A stretch of DNA of 7,747 bases from an uncultured Marinosulfonomonas sp. (GTDB taxonomy: Bacteria > Pseudomonadota > Alphaproteobacteria > Rhodobacterales > Rhodobacteraceae): assembly GCA_947311455.1 (NCBI GenBank), contig CAMZKY010000222.1, positions 1-7,747 of the forward strand, given 5' to 3'. This document shows, piece by piece, positions 1 to 7,621 of the stretch (position 1 is its first letter; each line of letters opens with the position of its first letter). The position numbers and the translations under genes are program-made. The notes beneath the pieces were generated by a model. The model saw only the letters and a list, made by a program, of their open reading frames with translations. It ran no database searches and had not been told where the DNA came from.

Positions 1-135
1 GCCTGTCAACGCGCCTGCCTGACCAATGATCAATGTCAGGCCTTTACCTTTAACACGCGTTCAAACGCCTGTTTTCCTAAAAGCAACATCAGCAATACCC
101 AACCTTACGAAGGGGCTGTTTCGGCTCGGGTAATC
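1..135 (+). other. PAN/apple-like domain, C-terminal part
   Basis: The first ~45 in-frame codons read as a Cys-rich module: a C-x3-C-x5-C pattern, then QAFTFN, then ACFPK, then EGAVSARVI. That order (Cys, CxAFTFN core, CFxK, small/Gly-rich end strand) matches PAN/apple domains, which usually bind proteins or carbohydrates outside the cytoplasm. Four cysteines are visible; the partner residues and the domain start are outside the window. The assignment is by eye. It fits an exported protein, because these cysteines would be expected to form disulfides. Confidence 0.72.
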
Positions 136-3100
136 CGCACAAGCCCGCGTATTTTGGCCCAAGCAAAAATACGCGCAAGTGAATTGTCATTTATACATGC
201 TTCCTATTTCACAAAAGCCCGTGAGGCAGCACAACAATTGGCAACGCACTCATATTCTGGAGAATTAGGTGCAAACCAACTTTGGCTACGAGGCGCGGGC
301 AAGCAACAGGATGGCCAATACAGCAGCGCGCACAAAGATTTCCTCAGGGCGCTAACTGATTTGGATGCCGCTGATCTATGGTCTGCCTATGCCCAAACCG
401 CAGTTCAGATATACAACAACACCAGTTCTTACAAACGCCGCCAAAGCTTTAAAGCTCGCGCTATAAACGGTTCAATCAATGCATATCTACGCAGCCGCTC
501 AAAAGGAGAAAAAATCACTGCCCTTCTTGTCTTGGCCGATGCATTGGAATTACACGGGCAAGGAAAAAAGATGCTGCGTGCCGTGCGCCTTGCCGAAAGC
601 ATCGCACCCACACCGCGTGTAATGGCCAAACTGGAGTATGCAATTAACAAATACGGATTTCGCGTTATTGCACACGATGTAGAAAGCAACATCGCCGAGC
701 CCCGCATCTGTGCGCAGTTTTCTGAAGATCTGAACAGTAGCGAAGTTGACTACGAGCCCTACGTGCAGCTTTTGCATACAGGTTTGTCCGTTGAGGCGGC
801 GGGGAACAAACTGTGCATCGCGGGTGTTGAACATGGCACGCGCTATGAAATCACTCTGCGGGCTGGCTTGCCCGCCCTGTCGGGTGAAACGTTGATTAAG
901 CCCGTGAACCTGCGCATTTATGTGAGTGATCGTGATCCCGCCGTCAGTTTTCCGGGACGCTCTTATGTATTGCCCAAAACCGCCGATGCGGGGATTCCTG
1001 TGGATGTGGTGAATGTGTCTGAACTTGATCTGATCCTGCGCCGTGTCAGCGATCGCAACCTGTTACGTGCCATTCAAGACAGCTATTTCGGGCGTTCTCT
1101 TTCCGAGTGGGAGCAATCAATCTTTTCCAACAAAATCGCCGAAGAAATCTGGCGTGGCACAGGGCAGGTGGAATCGGTGCTGAACCAAAACACCATCACC
1201 CGCCTGCCGATGGGTGACATTATCAATGATCTGCCCGCAGGTATCTACGCGTTGCAAGCTGGCGTTCCCGGAGCCGATGCCTATAACAACCCGCCAGCCA
1301 TGCAGTGGTTTGTTCTGTCCGATCTTGGGCTAGCCTCGATGTCCGGCACCGATGGTATCCATGTATTTGTACGTGGCCTCGGCGATGCGCAGCCGCGCGC
1401 GGGGATCAGTGTTTCTCTATTGTCCAAAGCAAACGCAGTTTTGGCTGAATCAAAGACCGATTCTAACGGCTACGCTCGTTTCCCCTATGCCCTGACCCGC
1501 GGCTTGAACGGCGCGGCCCCGGCGTTGCTGGTGGCCAAACAAGGGGAAGATGATATCGCATTTCTATCCCTCACAGACCCCGAATTCGATCTGTCGGATC
1601 GCGGAGTCGAAGGGCGCGAAGCCGCCAAGGATATCGACGTTTTTTTAACCACCGAACGTGGCGCATATCGTGCCGGTGAAACTGTGCATGTAACCGCCTT
1701 AACCCGCGACGGCACCGCACAGGCCATCATCGGCCTACCGTTAACGGCGGTTCTAACCCGCCCCGATGGCGTTGAATACAGCCGTCAAACCGTTACCGCC
1801 GATACCGCCGTTGCAGGTGGTCATATCTTCACCATGCCCACCGGGCCCATGGTGCCCCGCGGCACATGGCGGCTTGAAACCTTTACTGATGTAGACGCCC
1901 CCGCCCTTGCCAGCGCAACATTTCTGATTGAGGATTTTCTACCCGAACGCATTGATTATGATCTAACCCTGCCCGATCTGCCCTTGCATGTGAAAAACGG
2001 CGCGGTTTTGTCGGCTGATGTGCGCTATCTGTTTGGTGCGCCTGCTGGTGATCTGCCGATTGAAGGCGAAGTCAAAGTGCGCGCCACCAGTGGCCTTGAC
2101 GCCTATCCCGGCTATCAGTTTGGCCGGTATACCGAAAGCTTTACCCCGCAAGTGCGCATCCTGCCCAGCGACATGCGCACCGATGCCCTCGGCATGGTGA
2201 AAATCCCCGTAACCTTCCCGCAAATCGAAACCGTTTCCCAACCGCTTGAGGCACAATTCACCCTGCGCATTGCCGAAGGGTCAGGCCGCCCTGTAGAACG
2301 CAAACTCGTCAAGCCACTGGCCCCAGGCGGGCAAATGATAGGTCTGAAACCGATGTTTGATAACGTGGTGGCCGAGGGTACAAATGCCGAAATCCAAGTA
2401 ATCGCAATTGACGAGAATCTGGCCCAAACTGCGATGCAGGTAAAATGGACCATGAACCGCGTTGAAACCCGTTACCAATGGTATCGACAATACGGCAACT
2501 GGAATTGGGAGCCAATCCACACACGCACCCGTGTCGCAGTCGGCAATGCCACATTGAGCGGCGCGCCGCTGGTTGTGTCTGCCCCCGTTGATTGGGGGCA
2601 TTATGAAATTTTGGTGGAGCGTGTGGGCGGTGAATACCTTGCCAGCTCTGTTGATTTTTACGCGGGGTGGTATGCGCCTGCCGATGTCACCACCACCCCC
2701 GACACGCTCGAGGTATCGTTGGACAAACCAGCCTATTCCACCGGCGAAACCGCAACCTTGCGTCTAGTGCCGCGTTATGCGGGCAAGGCATTGATTACGG
2801 TGATGTCAAACCACCTGATTGATATGAAAACCGTGGATGTAGTGCGTGGCGAAAACCTGATTCCGCTTGATGTAACCGATAAATGGAACGCGGGCGCCTA
2901 TGTCACCGCCACGGTGATCCGTCCGATGAACGAGGCCGCAGGCCGCAATCCCGCCCGCGCGGTTGGCCTGTCCTATGCACCAGTTGATCCGGCTGATAAA
3001 AAACTAACCGCTACCTTTGTTGGGGCCGATGAATCTGCTCCACGTGGGCCAATGGATGTGGCGCTGCGTGTGAACGGGGTTAAGGCGGGTGAAACCGCCT

Positions 3101-5313
3101 ATGTCACCATTGCCGCGGTGGATGTGGGTATCCTGAATCTAACCCGTTTCCAAAGCCCCGATGCGCCCGCCTATTACTTTGGGCAGCGCAAACTGGGTAT
3201 CGGAATGCGCGATGTCTATGGCCGTTTGATTGATGGCATGAATGGCGCGATGGGAAGCATCCGCTCTGGTGGCGATTCCGCCTCTGAGGACGGTTTGCAA
3301 TCACCGCCCCCCACCGAAGAACTGGTCGCCTATTTTTCCGGCCCCATTCCGGTTGGTGACGATGGCATGGCGCGCGCAACGTTTGACATGCCTGAATTCA
3401 ACGGCACTGTGCGCCTGATGGCGGTGGTGTGGTCACCAACCGCAGTTGGCACCGCCGAGAAAGACATACTGGTGCGCGATCCGGTTGTGGTGACAGCCAG
3501 CCTACCGCGTTTCCTTGCGCCGGGCGACAGCAGTCGTATGCTACTTGAAATCGCCCACGCTACTGGCCCGTCCGGCGAAATGACACTGGATGTTTGGGGG
3601 CAAGGCGTTGCAGTCAACACCGCCAACCTGCCGCGTAAATTCATGCTGGGTGATCTGCAAAAAACCACATTCGCAGTGCCCGTTACCGCCACAGACACGG
3701 GTGATCAAACCATCAATATAACCCTAACCACACCCGATGGCCGCGAACTGACCAAATCCTTAACTGTGCCGGTGCGTGCCAATGATCCCGAGGTTTCGCA
3801 CACCTATCGGTTCTCGCTTGCGGCTGGCGATACGTTTAATTTCGATAACAACGTGTTTAGCGAATACAAAGCTGGCACTGGATCTGCCGTGCTATCCCTT
3901 GGCCCGCTAGCACGCTTTGATGCACCCGGATTGCTCGCGACCCTCGATCGCTACCCATATGGCTGCACCGAGCAAACCACATCCCGTGCCATGCCACTGC
4001 TGTATCTAAACGATGTCGCCAAAGCCATGGGCCTTGGCAATCGCAGCACCCTGTCAAAACGGGTTGATCAGGCAATTGAACGGGTTCTAAGCAATCAATC
4101 CAGCATTGGTGCATTTGGCCTTTGGAGCCCAAACAGTGGCGATTTATGGCTGGATGCCTATGTCACCGATTTCCTTTCCCGTGCCAAATCCAAAGGGTTT
4201 AAAGTGCCAAGCAACGCCATGCGCCGCGCGATTGAAAACCTGCGCAATCAGGTTAATTATGCCGGTGATTTTGGTGACGAAGGCGGCGCGGATATTGCCT
4301 ATGCGCTGTATGTGCTGGCACGCGAAGGTGTGGCCGCAACCGGAGATCTGCGCTATTATGCGGATGAAAAAATCGACGATTTCAACAGCCCTATGGCGCT
4401 GGCCCAGCTGGGCGCGGCTTTGGCCAGCTATGGCGATCAACGGCGCGCCGATCTTCTGTTCCTGCGGGCCAGTCGCAAAATACAACGGCGTATGCGCACT
4501 TCCGAGGCCACAATCTACCGTTCCGATTACGGCACCAATCTGCGTGATGGCGCGGCAGTTTTGGCACTTGCGCTTGAGGCAGGATCAACCGCTGTAAATA
4601 GCACCGATCTCGCGGAATGGGTTGCTTCAAGCTATGCAAATGACACCTACCATTCCACACAGGAATCCATGTGGTCATTGTTGGCAATCAAAGGCCTGCT
4701 GGATGATCCGGACATGCAGGGTTTCACCGCCAACGACAAACCGATTGACGGCCCGCTTGTGAAATTGCTTGAGGATAACGATTTGGGCGGCGCAACAGCC
4801 ATTCGCAACGGCACACGGCGCGATGAACTGGTCACCATGACCACATTTGGCGTGCCGGAATTTGATCAACCGGCCACCGGATACGGATATTCCATCACCC
4901 GTGAATATTTCACCCCTGATGGTGATCCCGTTAATGCCAGCGGCCACCCCGTTGGCACCCGTCTGGTGGTTCTGTTAACCGTTAAACCGGTCGACAAAGT
5001 CCAAGGCCGCCTAATGGTGAATGATCCACTACCTGCCGGATTTGAGATCGATAACCCCAGCCTTGTCGCCAGCGGTGATGTGCGTGCGCTGGATTGGTTG
5101 AAACCTGCCTCCAATGTTACCAACACCGAATTCCGGTCTGACAGGTTTTTAGCCGCGGTGGATTGGGAAAGCCAGAATCCGTTCCAACTGGCTTATATCG
5201 TGCGGGCCATTTCGCCGGGCACTTACCATCATCCCGCCGCCAGCGTTGAAGATATGTATCGCCCACGGTTCCGCGCCACTTCAGATTCGGGGCAGATTGT
5301 GATCACCGAATGA
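1..5313 (+). CDS. Alpha-2-macroglobulin family protein with N-terminal PAN-like domain, 5'-truncated by window edge
   Basis: This is a bacterial A2M, a large envelope protease trap. Such proteins are cleaved in a bait region, change shape and bind the attacking protease through an internal thioester. The frame is open from base 1 to the TGA at 5311-5313, giving 1770 visible residues; the start and export signal lie upstream. Numbering from base 1, residues 1-45 resemble the end of a PAN/apple domain, with Cys 2, 6, 12 and 24 and a CQAFTFN core. Residues ~52-219 look helical. An MG-like domain from ~220 carries Cys237 and Cys272. The MG2 signature (TTERGAYRAGETVHV) is at ~550-564. Further MG domains include an aromatic YQWYRQYGNWNWEP segment near 825-838. 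The bait/A2M core is ~1000-1180, with a Gly/Ser/Pro-rich loop at 1079-1105. The thioester motif GCTEQ is at 1321-1325 (bases 3961-3975), inside a helical thioester domain of ~1293-1600. An MG10-like domain runs from ~1620 to the end. Periplasmic or surface location is inferred from the family. The family call is very secure; internal domain borders are approximate. Confidence 0.96.
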   Translation, partial: ACQRACLTNDQCQAFTFNTRSNACFPKSNISNTQPYEGAVSARVIRTSPRILAQAKIRASELSFIHASYFTKAREAAQQLATHSYSGELGANQLWLRGAGKQQDGQYSSAHKDFLRALTDLDAADLWSAYAQTAVQIYNNTSSYKRRQSFKARAINGSINAYLRSRSKGEKITALLVLADALELHGQGKKMLRAVRLAESIAPTPRVMAKLEYAINKYGFRVIAHDVESNIAEPRICAQFSEDLNSSEVDYEPYVQLLHTGLSVEAAGNKLCIAGVEHGTRYEITLRAGLPALSGETLIKPVNLRIYVSDRDPAVSFPGRSYVLPKTADAGIPVDVVNVSELDLILRRVSDRNLLRAIQDSYFGRSLSEWEQSIFSNKIAEEIWRGTGQVESVLNQNTITRLPMGDIINDLPAGIYALQAGVPGADAYNNPPAMQWFVLSDLGLASMSGTDGIHVFVRGLGDAQPRAGISVSLLSKANAVLAESKTDSNGYARFPYALTRGLNGAAPALLVAKQGEDDIAFLSLTDPEFDLSDRGVEGREAAKDIDVFLTTERGAYRAGETVHVTALTRDGTAQAIIGLPLTAVLTRPDGVEYSRQTVTADTAVAGGHIFTMPTGPMVPRGTWRLETFTDVDAPALASATFLIEDFLPERIDYDLTLPDLPLHVKNGAVLSADVRYLFGAPAGDLPIEGEVKVRATSGLDAYPGYQFGRYTESFTPQVRILPSDMRTDALGMVKIPVTFPQIETVSQPLEAQFTLRIAEGSGRPVERKLVKPLAPGGQMIGLKPMFDNVVAEGTNAEIQVIAIDENLAQTAMQVKWTMNRVETRYQWYRQYGNWNWEPIHTRTRVAVGNATLSGAPLVVSAPVDWGHYEILVERVGGEYLASSVDFYAGWYAPADVTTTPDTLEVSLDKPAYSTGETATLRLVPRYAGKALITVMSNHLIDMKTVDVVRGENLIPLDVTDKWNAGAYVTATVIRPMNEAAGRNPARAVGLSYAPVDPADKKLTATFVGADESAPRGPMDVALRVNGVKAGETAYVTIAAVDVGILNLTRFQSPDAPAYYFGQRKLGIGMRDVYGRLIDGMNGAMGSIRSGGDSASEDGLQSPPPTEELVAYFSGPIPVGDDGMARATFDMPEFNGTVRLMAVVWSPTAVGTAEKDILVRDPVVVTASLPRFLAPGDSSRMLLEIAHATGPSGEMTLDVWGQGVAVNTANLPRKFMLGDLQKTTFAVPVTATDTGDQTINITLTTPDGRELTKSLTVPVRANDPEVSHTYRFSLAAGDTFNFDNNVFSEYKAGTGSAVLSLGPLARFDAPGLLATLDRYPYGCTEQTTSRAMPLLYLNDVAKAMGLGNRSTLSKRVDQAIERVLSNQSSIGAFGLWSPNSGDLWLDAYVTDFLSRAKSKGFKVPSNAMRRAIENLRNQVNYAGDFGDEGGADIAYALYVLAREGVAATGDLRYYADEKIDDFNSPMALAQLGAALASYGDQRRADLLFLRASRKIQRRMRTSEATIYRSDYGTNLRDGAAVLALALEAGSTAVNSTDLAEWVASSYANDTYHSTQESMWSLLAIKGLLDDPDMQGFTANDKPIDGPLVKLLEDNDLGGATAIRNGTRRDELVTMTTFGVPEFDQPATGYGYSITREYFTPDGDPVNASGHPVGTRLVVLLTVKPVDKVQGRLMVNDPLPAGFEIDNPSLVASGDVRALDWLKPASNVTNTEFRSDRFLAAVDWESQNPFQLAYIVRAISPGTYHHPAASVEDMYRPRFRATSDSGQIVITE
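3235..3315 (+). other. Candidate bait-region loop of the A2M protein
   Basis: Visible residues 1079-1105 (GMNGAMGSIRSGGDSASEDG, then LQSPPPT) are low in complexity, rich in Gly, Ser, Ala and Pro, and have few large hydrophobics. The stretch sits between a conserved VYGRLID segment and the start of the A2M core (EELVAYFSG). This is the place where bacterial A2Ms carry a flexible, protease-sensitive loop. It holds one Arg and a few acidic residues, so trypsin-like and small-residue-preferring proteases could both cut it. Position and composition are seen directly; the bait role is inferred. Confidence 0.55.
3961..3975 (+). other. A2M thioester motif GCTEQ
   Basis: In-frame codons GGC TGC ACC GAG CAA encode GCTEQ in the context YPYGCTEQTTSRAMP. 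In thioester-containing A2M and complement proteins the Cys (here visible residue 1322) and the Gln (1325) condense into a reactive beta-cysteinyl-gamma-glutamyl thioester that bonds covalently to the trapped protease. Both residues are intact, so this copy is predicted to be thioester-active, unlike bacterial A2M paralogues that have lost the motif. Confidence 0.95.
5310..5313 (+). promoter_or_regulatory. ATGA stop/start overlap coupling A2M gene to pbpC
   Basis: The pbpC ATG (5310-5312) overlaps the A2M TGA (5311-5313). No good Shine-Dalgarno sequence lies at normal spacing before the ATG; the only purine-rich run is GGGG about 17 bases upstream. Translation of pbpC therefore probably depends on ribosomes ending on the A2M gene and reinitiating. 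This fixes the pbpC start and implies one shared mRNA, with the promoter upstream of the window. Confidence 0.8.
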
Positions 5314-7361
5314 TCCGAAAACTGGCGCGCCATGGCATTTTGATCCTTGCGCTGGTGCTGTTGGTAACAGCACTGGCACGGGATCAATTCGATACGTGGG
5401 TGGATACCACTGAATTACCACCCTTAACCACCCCGCCCTCAACCGAGGTGCTGGATCGAAACGGCTATTTACTACGCGCCTATACGGTAGCCAACGGGCG
5501 TTGGCGATTGCGCACGACATTAAAAAGCACCGACCCCGATTACATCAAGATGCTGATCGCGTATGAGGATAAACGTTTTTACATCCATTCCGGCGTAGAC
5601 CTGCGCGCCATGACCCGCGCCATGTGGCAGGCAGCGACCAATGGCAAAGTGATCTCGGGCGGATCAACCCTAACCATGCAGGTGGCGCGGTTGCTTGAGG
5701 CCAGCGGCACAGGGAAATGGAGCGGCAAGCTCCGGCAAATCCGGCTGGCGCTGGCGTTAGAACGGCACCTGACCAAAGACGAAATCCTGACACTCTATTT
5801 AAACTGGGCACCGTTTGGCGGAAACCTAGAAGGCGTGCGTTCCGCGACCCGCGCCTATTTCGGCAAAGACCCACGCCGCTTAACACCTGCACAGGCTGCG
5901 CTATTGGTGGCTCTGCCCCAAGCCCCCGAAACACGTCGCCCTGATCGCAATCTTGAAAATGCCTACACCGCGCGCGACCGTGTATTGGCGCGAATGGTGC
6001 GAGACAGGATAATTAGTAACGAGGCCGCTGAAGGAGCAAAATCAGAACCTATTCCTGCCAAAAAACAACAATTCCCGCTGCTTGCCCCGCATCTTGCCGA
6101 CATGGCCCGAATGCAGGAACTGACGCAAGATATTCATCACCTCACCATCGACGCCATTTTGCAACAACAGATCGAACAACTGGCCACCACCGCGCTAACC
6201 GGCAAAGGCGAGCGGCTATCAGTGGCGATACTGGTGGCGGATCACAAAACCGGAGATATTCTGGCCTCGGCTGGATCATCTAATTACCGCGATGACGCGC
6301 GGCTTGGCTATGTGGATATGACCCGCGCGCTACGTTCGCCCGGATCAACCCTGAAACCGCTGATTTACGGCATGGCGTTTGATCAGGGGTTGGCCCATCC
6401 TGAAACCCTGATTGACGATACACCAACAATGTTCGGCAGCTATTTCCCGCAAAATTTCGACGGAAAATTTCGCGGTCCACTTCGTATTCGCCGCGCCTTG
6501 CAGCTTTCGCTGAATATCCCTGCGGTGAAATTGACAGACGCGCTTGGCCCCGCAAAATTGATGGCCAATCTGCGCCGCGCGGGGGTTAAACCCGTGGTGC
6601 CCGGCGGCAAACCCGGCCTTGCGATTGCACTGGGCGGCTTGGGCGTCACGCTCAAGGATTTAGTGCAGCTTTACGCGGGTTTGGCACAGCAGGGCAAACC
6701 ACGGGCCTTGGTGTTTCGCATCGGCGAAGACGCCACACTAAACACGCGCCCGATGATGTCGCCCGTGGCAGCATGGTATGTTTCGGATGTCTTGTCGGGT
6801 CTTACACCACCACCCAACGCGCCGCGCAATGCTCTGGCCTATAAAACCGGAACATCCTACGGCCACCGCGATGCATGGGCGATTGGCTTCGACGGACAAC
6901 ACGTTGTCGGCGTGTGGATGGGCCGTGCCGATGGCACGCCGGCACCAGGGGCGTTCGGTGGTGATCTGGCCGCACCTGTGTTGTTCGAGGCCTTTAGCCG
7001 GATCAAACCCGATTACACCCCCCTGCGCCCGCCGCCCCCGTCAGCCCTAACAGTGACCAACGCCGAATTACCGCTGCCCCTGCAACGGTTCAAATCCCGC
7101 ACCGAGATTTTTGAAAAACCCAAAGGCGCCCCCAAAGTGGCTTTTCCCCCCGATGGCACCGAGGTCGACGCCGAAGGGTTTTTGATGGTCAAGGTGCGCG
7201 ACGGAATCGCGCCATTCACATGGCTCGCCAATGGCAAACCCATGCTGATCGCTACCCATGATCGCCAGTCGGTTTTGAAAATTTCAGGGCCGGGTTTTTT
7301 GACGCTATCAGTAATAGACGCCAGAGGCAGATCAGCACAATCAAGGGTGCGGTTGAATTAG
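5310..7361 (+). CDS. pbpC: Penicillin-binding protein 1C, bifunctional transglycosylase/transpeptidase
   Basis: A class A PBP of the PBP1C type (683 aa), which polymerises lipid II into glycan strands and carries a penicillin-binding transpeptidase fold on the outer face of the inner membrane. Residues ~9-23 (GILILALVLLVTALA) form a single N-terminal membrane anchor. The GT51 domain (~45-235) has the catalytic motif EDKRFYIHSGVD (Glu86), GGSTLTMQ (117-124) and ILTLYLNWAPFGGNLEGV, the last being a PBP1C hallmark. The transpeptidase domain (~300-560) has SxxK at Ser346-Lys349 (SPGSTLKP), SLN at 400-402 and KTGTS at 512-516, all intact. A Pro-rich linker (~569-577) leads to a C-terminal beta domain (~605-683) matching the BiPBP_C family. 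The protein contains no cysteine. It is somewhat shorter than E. coli PbpC (about 770 aa). The start is fixed by the ATGA overlap with the A2M gene; the stop is TAG at 7359-7361. No convincing plus-strand terminator follows. Confidence 0.96.
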   Translation: MIRKLARHGILILALVLLVTALARDQFDTWVDTTELPPLTTPPSTEVLDRNGYLLRAYTVANGRWRLRTTLKSTDPDYIKMLIAYEDKRFYIHSGVDLRAMTRAMWQAATNGKVISGGSTLTMQVARLLEASGTGKWSGKLRQIRLALALERHLTKDEILTLYLNWAPFGGNLEGVRSATRAYFGKDPRRLTPAQAALLVALPQAPETRRPDRNLENAYTARDRVLARMVRDRIISNEAAEGAKSEPIPAKKQQFPLLAPHLADMARMQELTQDIHHLTIDAILQQQIEQLATTALTGKGERLSVAILVADHKTGDILASAGSSNYRDDARLGYVDMTRALRSPGSTLKPLIYGMAFDQGLAHPETLIDDTPTMFGSYFPQNFDGKFRGPLRIRRALQLSLNIPAVKLTDALGPAKLMANLRRAGVKPVVPGGKPGLAIALGGLGVTLKDLVQLYAGLAQQGKPRALVFRIGEDATLNTRPMMSPVAAWYVSDVLSGLTPPPNAPRNALAYKTGTSYGHRDAWAIGFDGQHVVGVWMGRADGTPAPGAFGGDLAAPVLFEAFSRIKPDYTPLRPPPPSALTVTNAELPLPLQRFKSRTEIFEKPKGAPKVAFPPDGTEVDAEGFLMVKVRDGIAPFTWLANGKPMLIATHDRQSVLKISGPGFLTLSVIDARGRSAQSRVRLN

Positions 7362-7621
7362 CATTTGAAAAAACAAAGCTGCGTGCGAAGCATTAACCCG
7401 CTAAATCACGCAAAACTATGTGCAGGCAATATGCATCAAATACATATGAAATACACGTAACGAATTTCGCGCCAAACCCCTTGTTAATATATCGCAAATG
7501 GTCGAATTGGCAAAAACAAGGTTTTCACCTGATGTCTGACACTTTCCTGACTGGTCAGTAGGCCTGCCCACAAAAAAGGGCCGCCCAACGGCAGCCCTAA
7601 ATCTGTGAACTTGTCGTTCAA
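7362..7621. other. Convergent intergenic spacer between pbpC and tuf
   Basis: This 260-base spacer is AT-richer than its flanks: about 42% GC by hand count over 7381-7560. Apart from the tuf terminator at 7572-7597 no gene is supported. The open frames seen are tiny (9 codons at 7532-7561, 13 codons at 7498-7539) and have no convincing start context. It also holds a 5-base inverted repeat with a 2-base spacer (CTGAC-TG-GTCAG, 7547-7558), a weak inverted repeat at 7380-7412 next to an A-rich run, and a promoter-like pair on the minus strand at 7486-7513. None of these is strong enough to annotate on its own. Confidence 0.6.
7572..7597 (-). terminator. Rho-independent terminator of tuf
   Basis: Read on the minus strand, GGGCTGCC-GTTG-GGCGGCCC forms an 8-bp GC-rich stem (one T-G wobble) with a 4-base loop, followed directly by six Ts. 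It begins 24 bases past the tuf stop codon, a normal position for an intrinsic terminator of a highly expressed gene. On the plus strand the stem is followed by TAAATCTG rather than a T tract, so it should be a poor terminator for the converging A2M-pbpC transcript. Confidence 0.9.

Noticed and set aside
154..156. TTG as the start of the A2M gene
   Set aside because: The same frame is open all the way to base 1 and encodes a coherent PAN-like segment, and no ribosome site or signal peptide follows the TTG. It is an internal Leu codon.
3330..3698. 122-codon open frame on the minus strand inside the A2M gene
   Set aside because: It lies wholly opposite conserved A2M core sequence, and its translation shows no recognisable domain. 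Long antisense frames are expected in GC-rich genes.
4106..4597. 163-codon plus-strand open frame in another frame within the A2M thioester domain
   Set aside because: It overlaps strongly conserved thioester-domain coding sequence in the correct frame. Its translation is Cys/Pro/Trp-rich and looks non-native.
5545..5934. 129-codon minus-strand open frame opposite the PbpC transglycosylase domain
   Set aside because: It is a shadow of the GT51 coding sequence, with Arg/Ser/Pro-rich composition and no family resemblance.
7479..7521. 7-bp inverted repeat CCTTGTT / AACAAGG with a 29-base spacer
   Set aside because: About one such pair is expected by chance in a spacer of this length. The loop is too long for a terminator, and no other signal supports it.
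7532..7561. Nine-codon ORF (MSDTFLTGQ) in the spacer, with AAGG upstream
   Set aside because: It is too short to distinguish from chance, it overlaps the dyad at 7547-7558, and nothing suggests a leader-peptide role because no gene follows on that strand.
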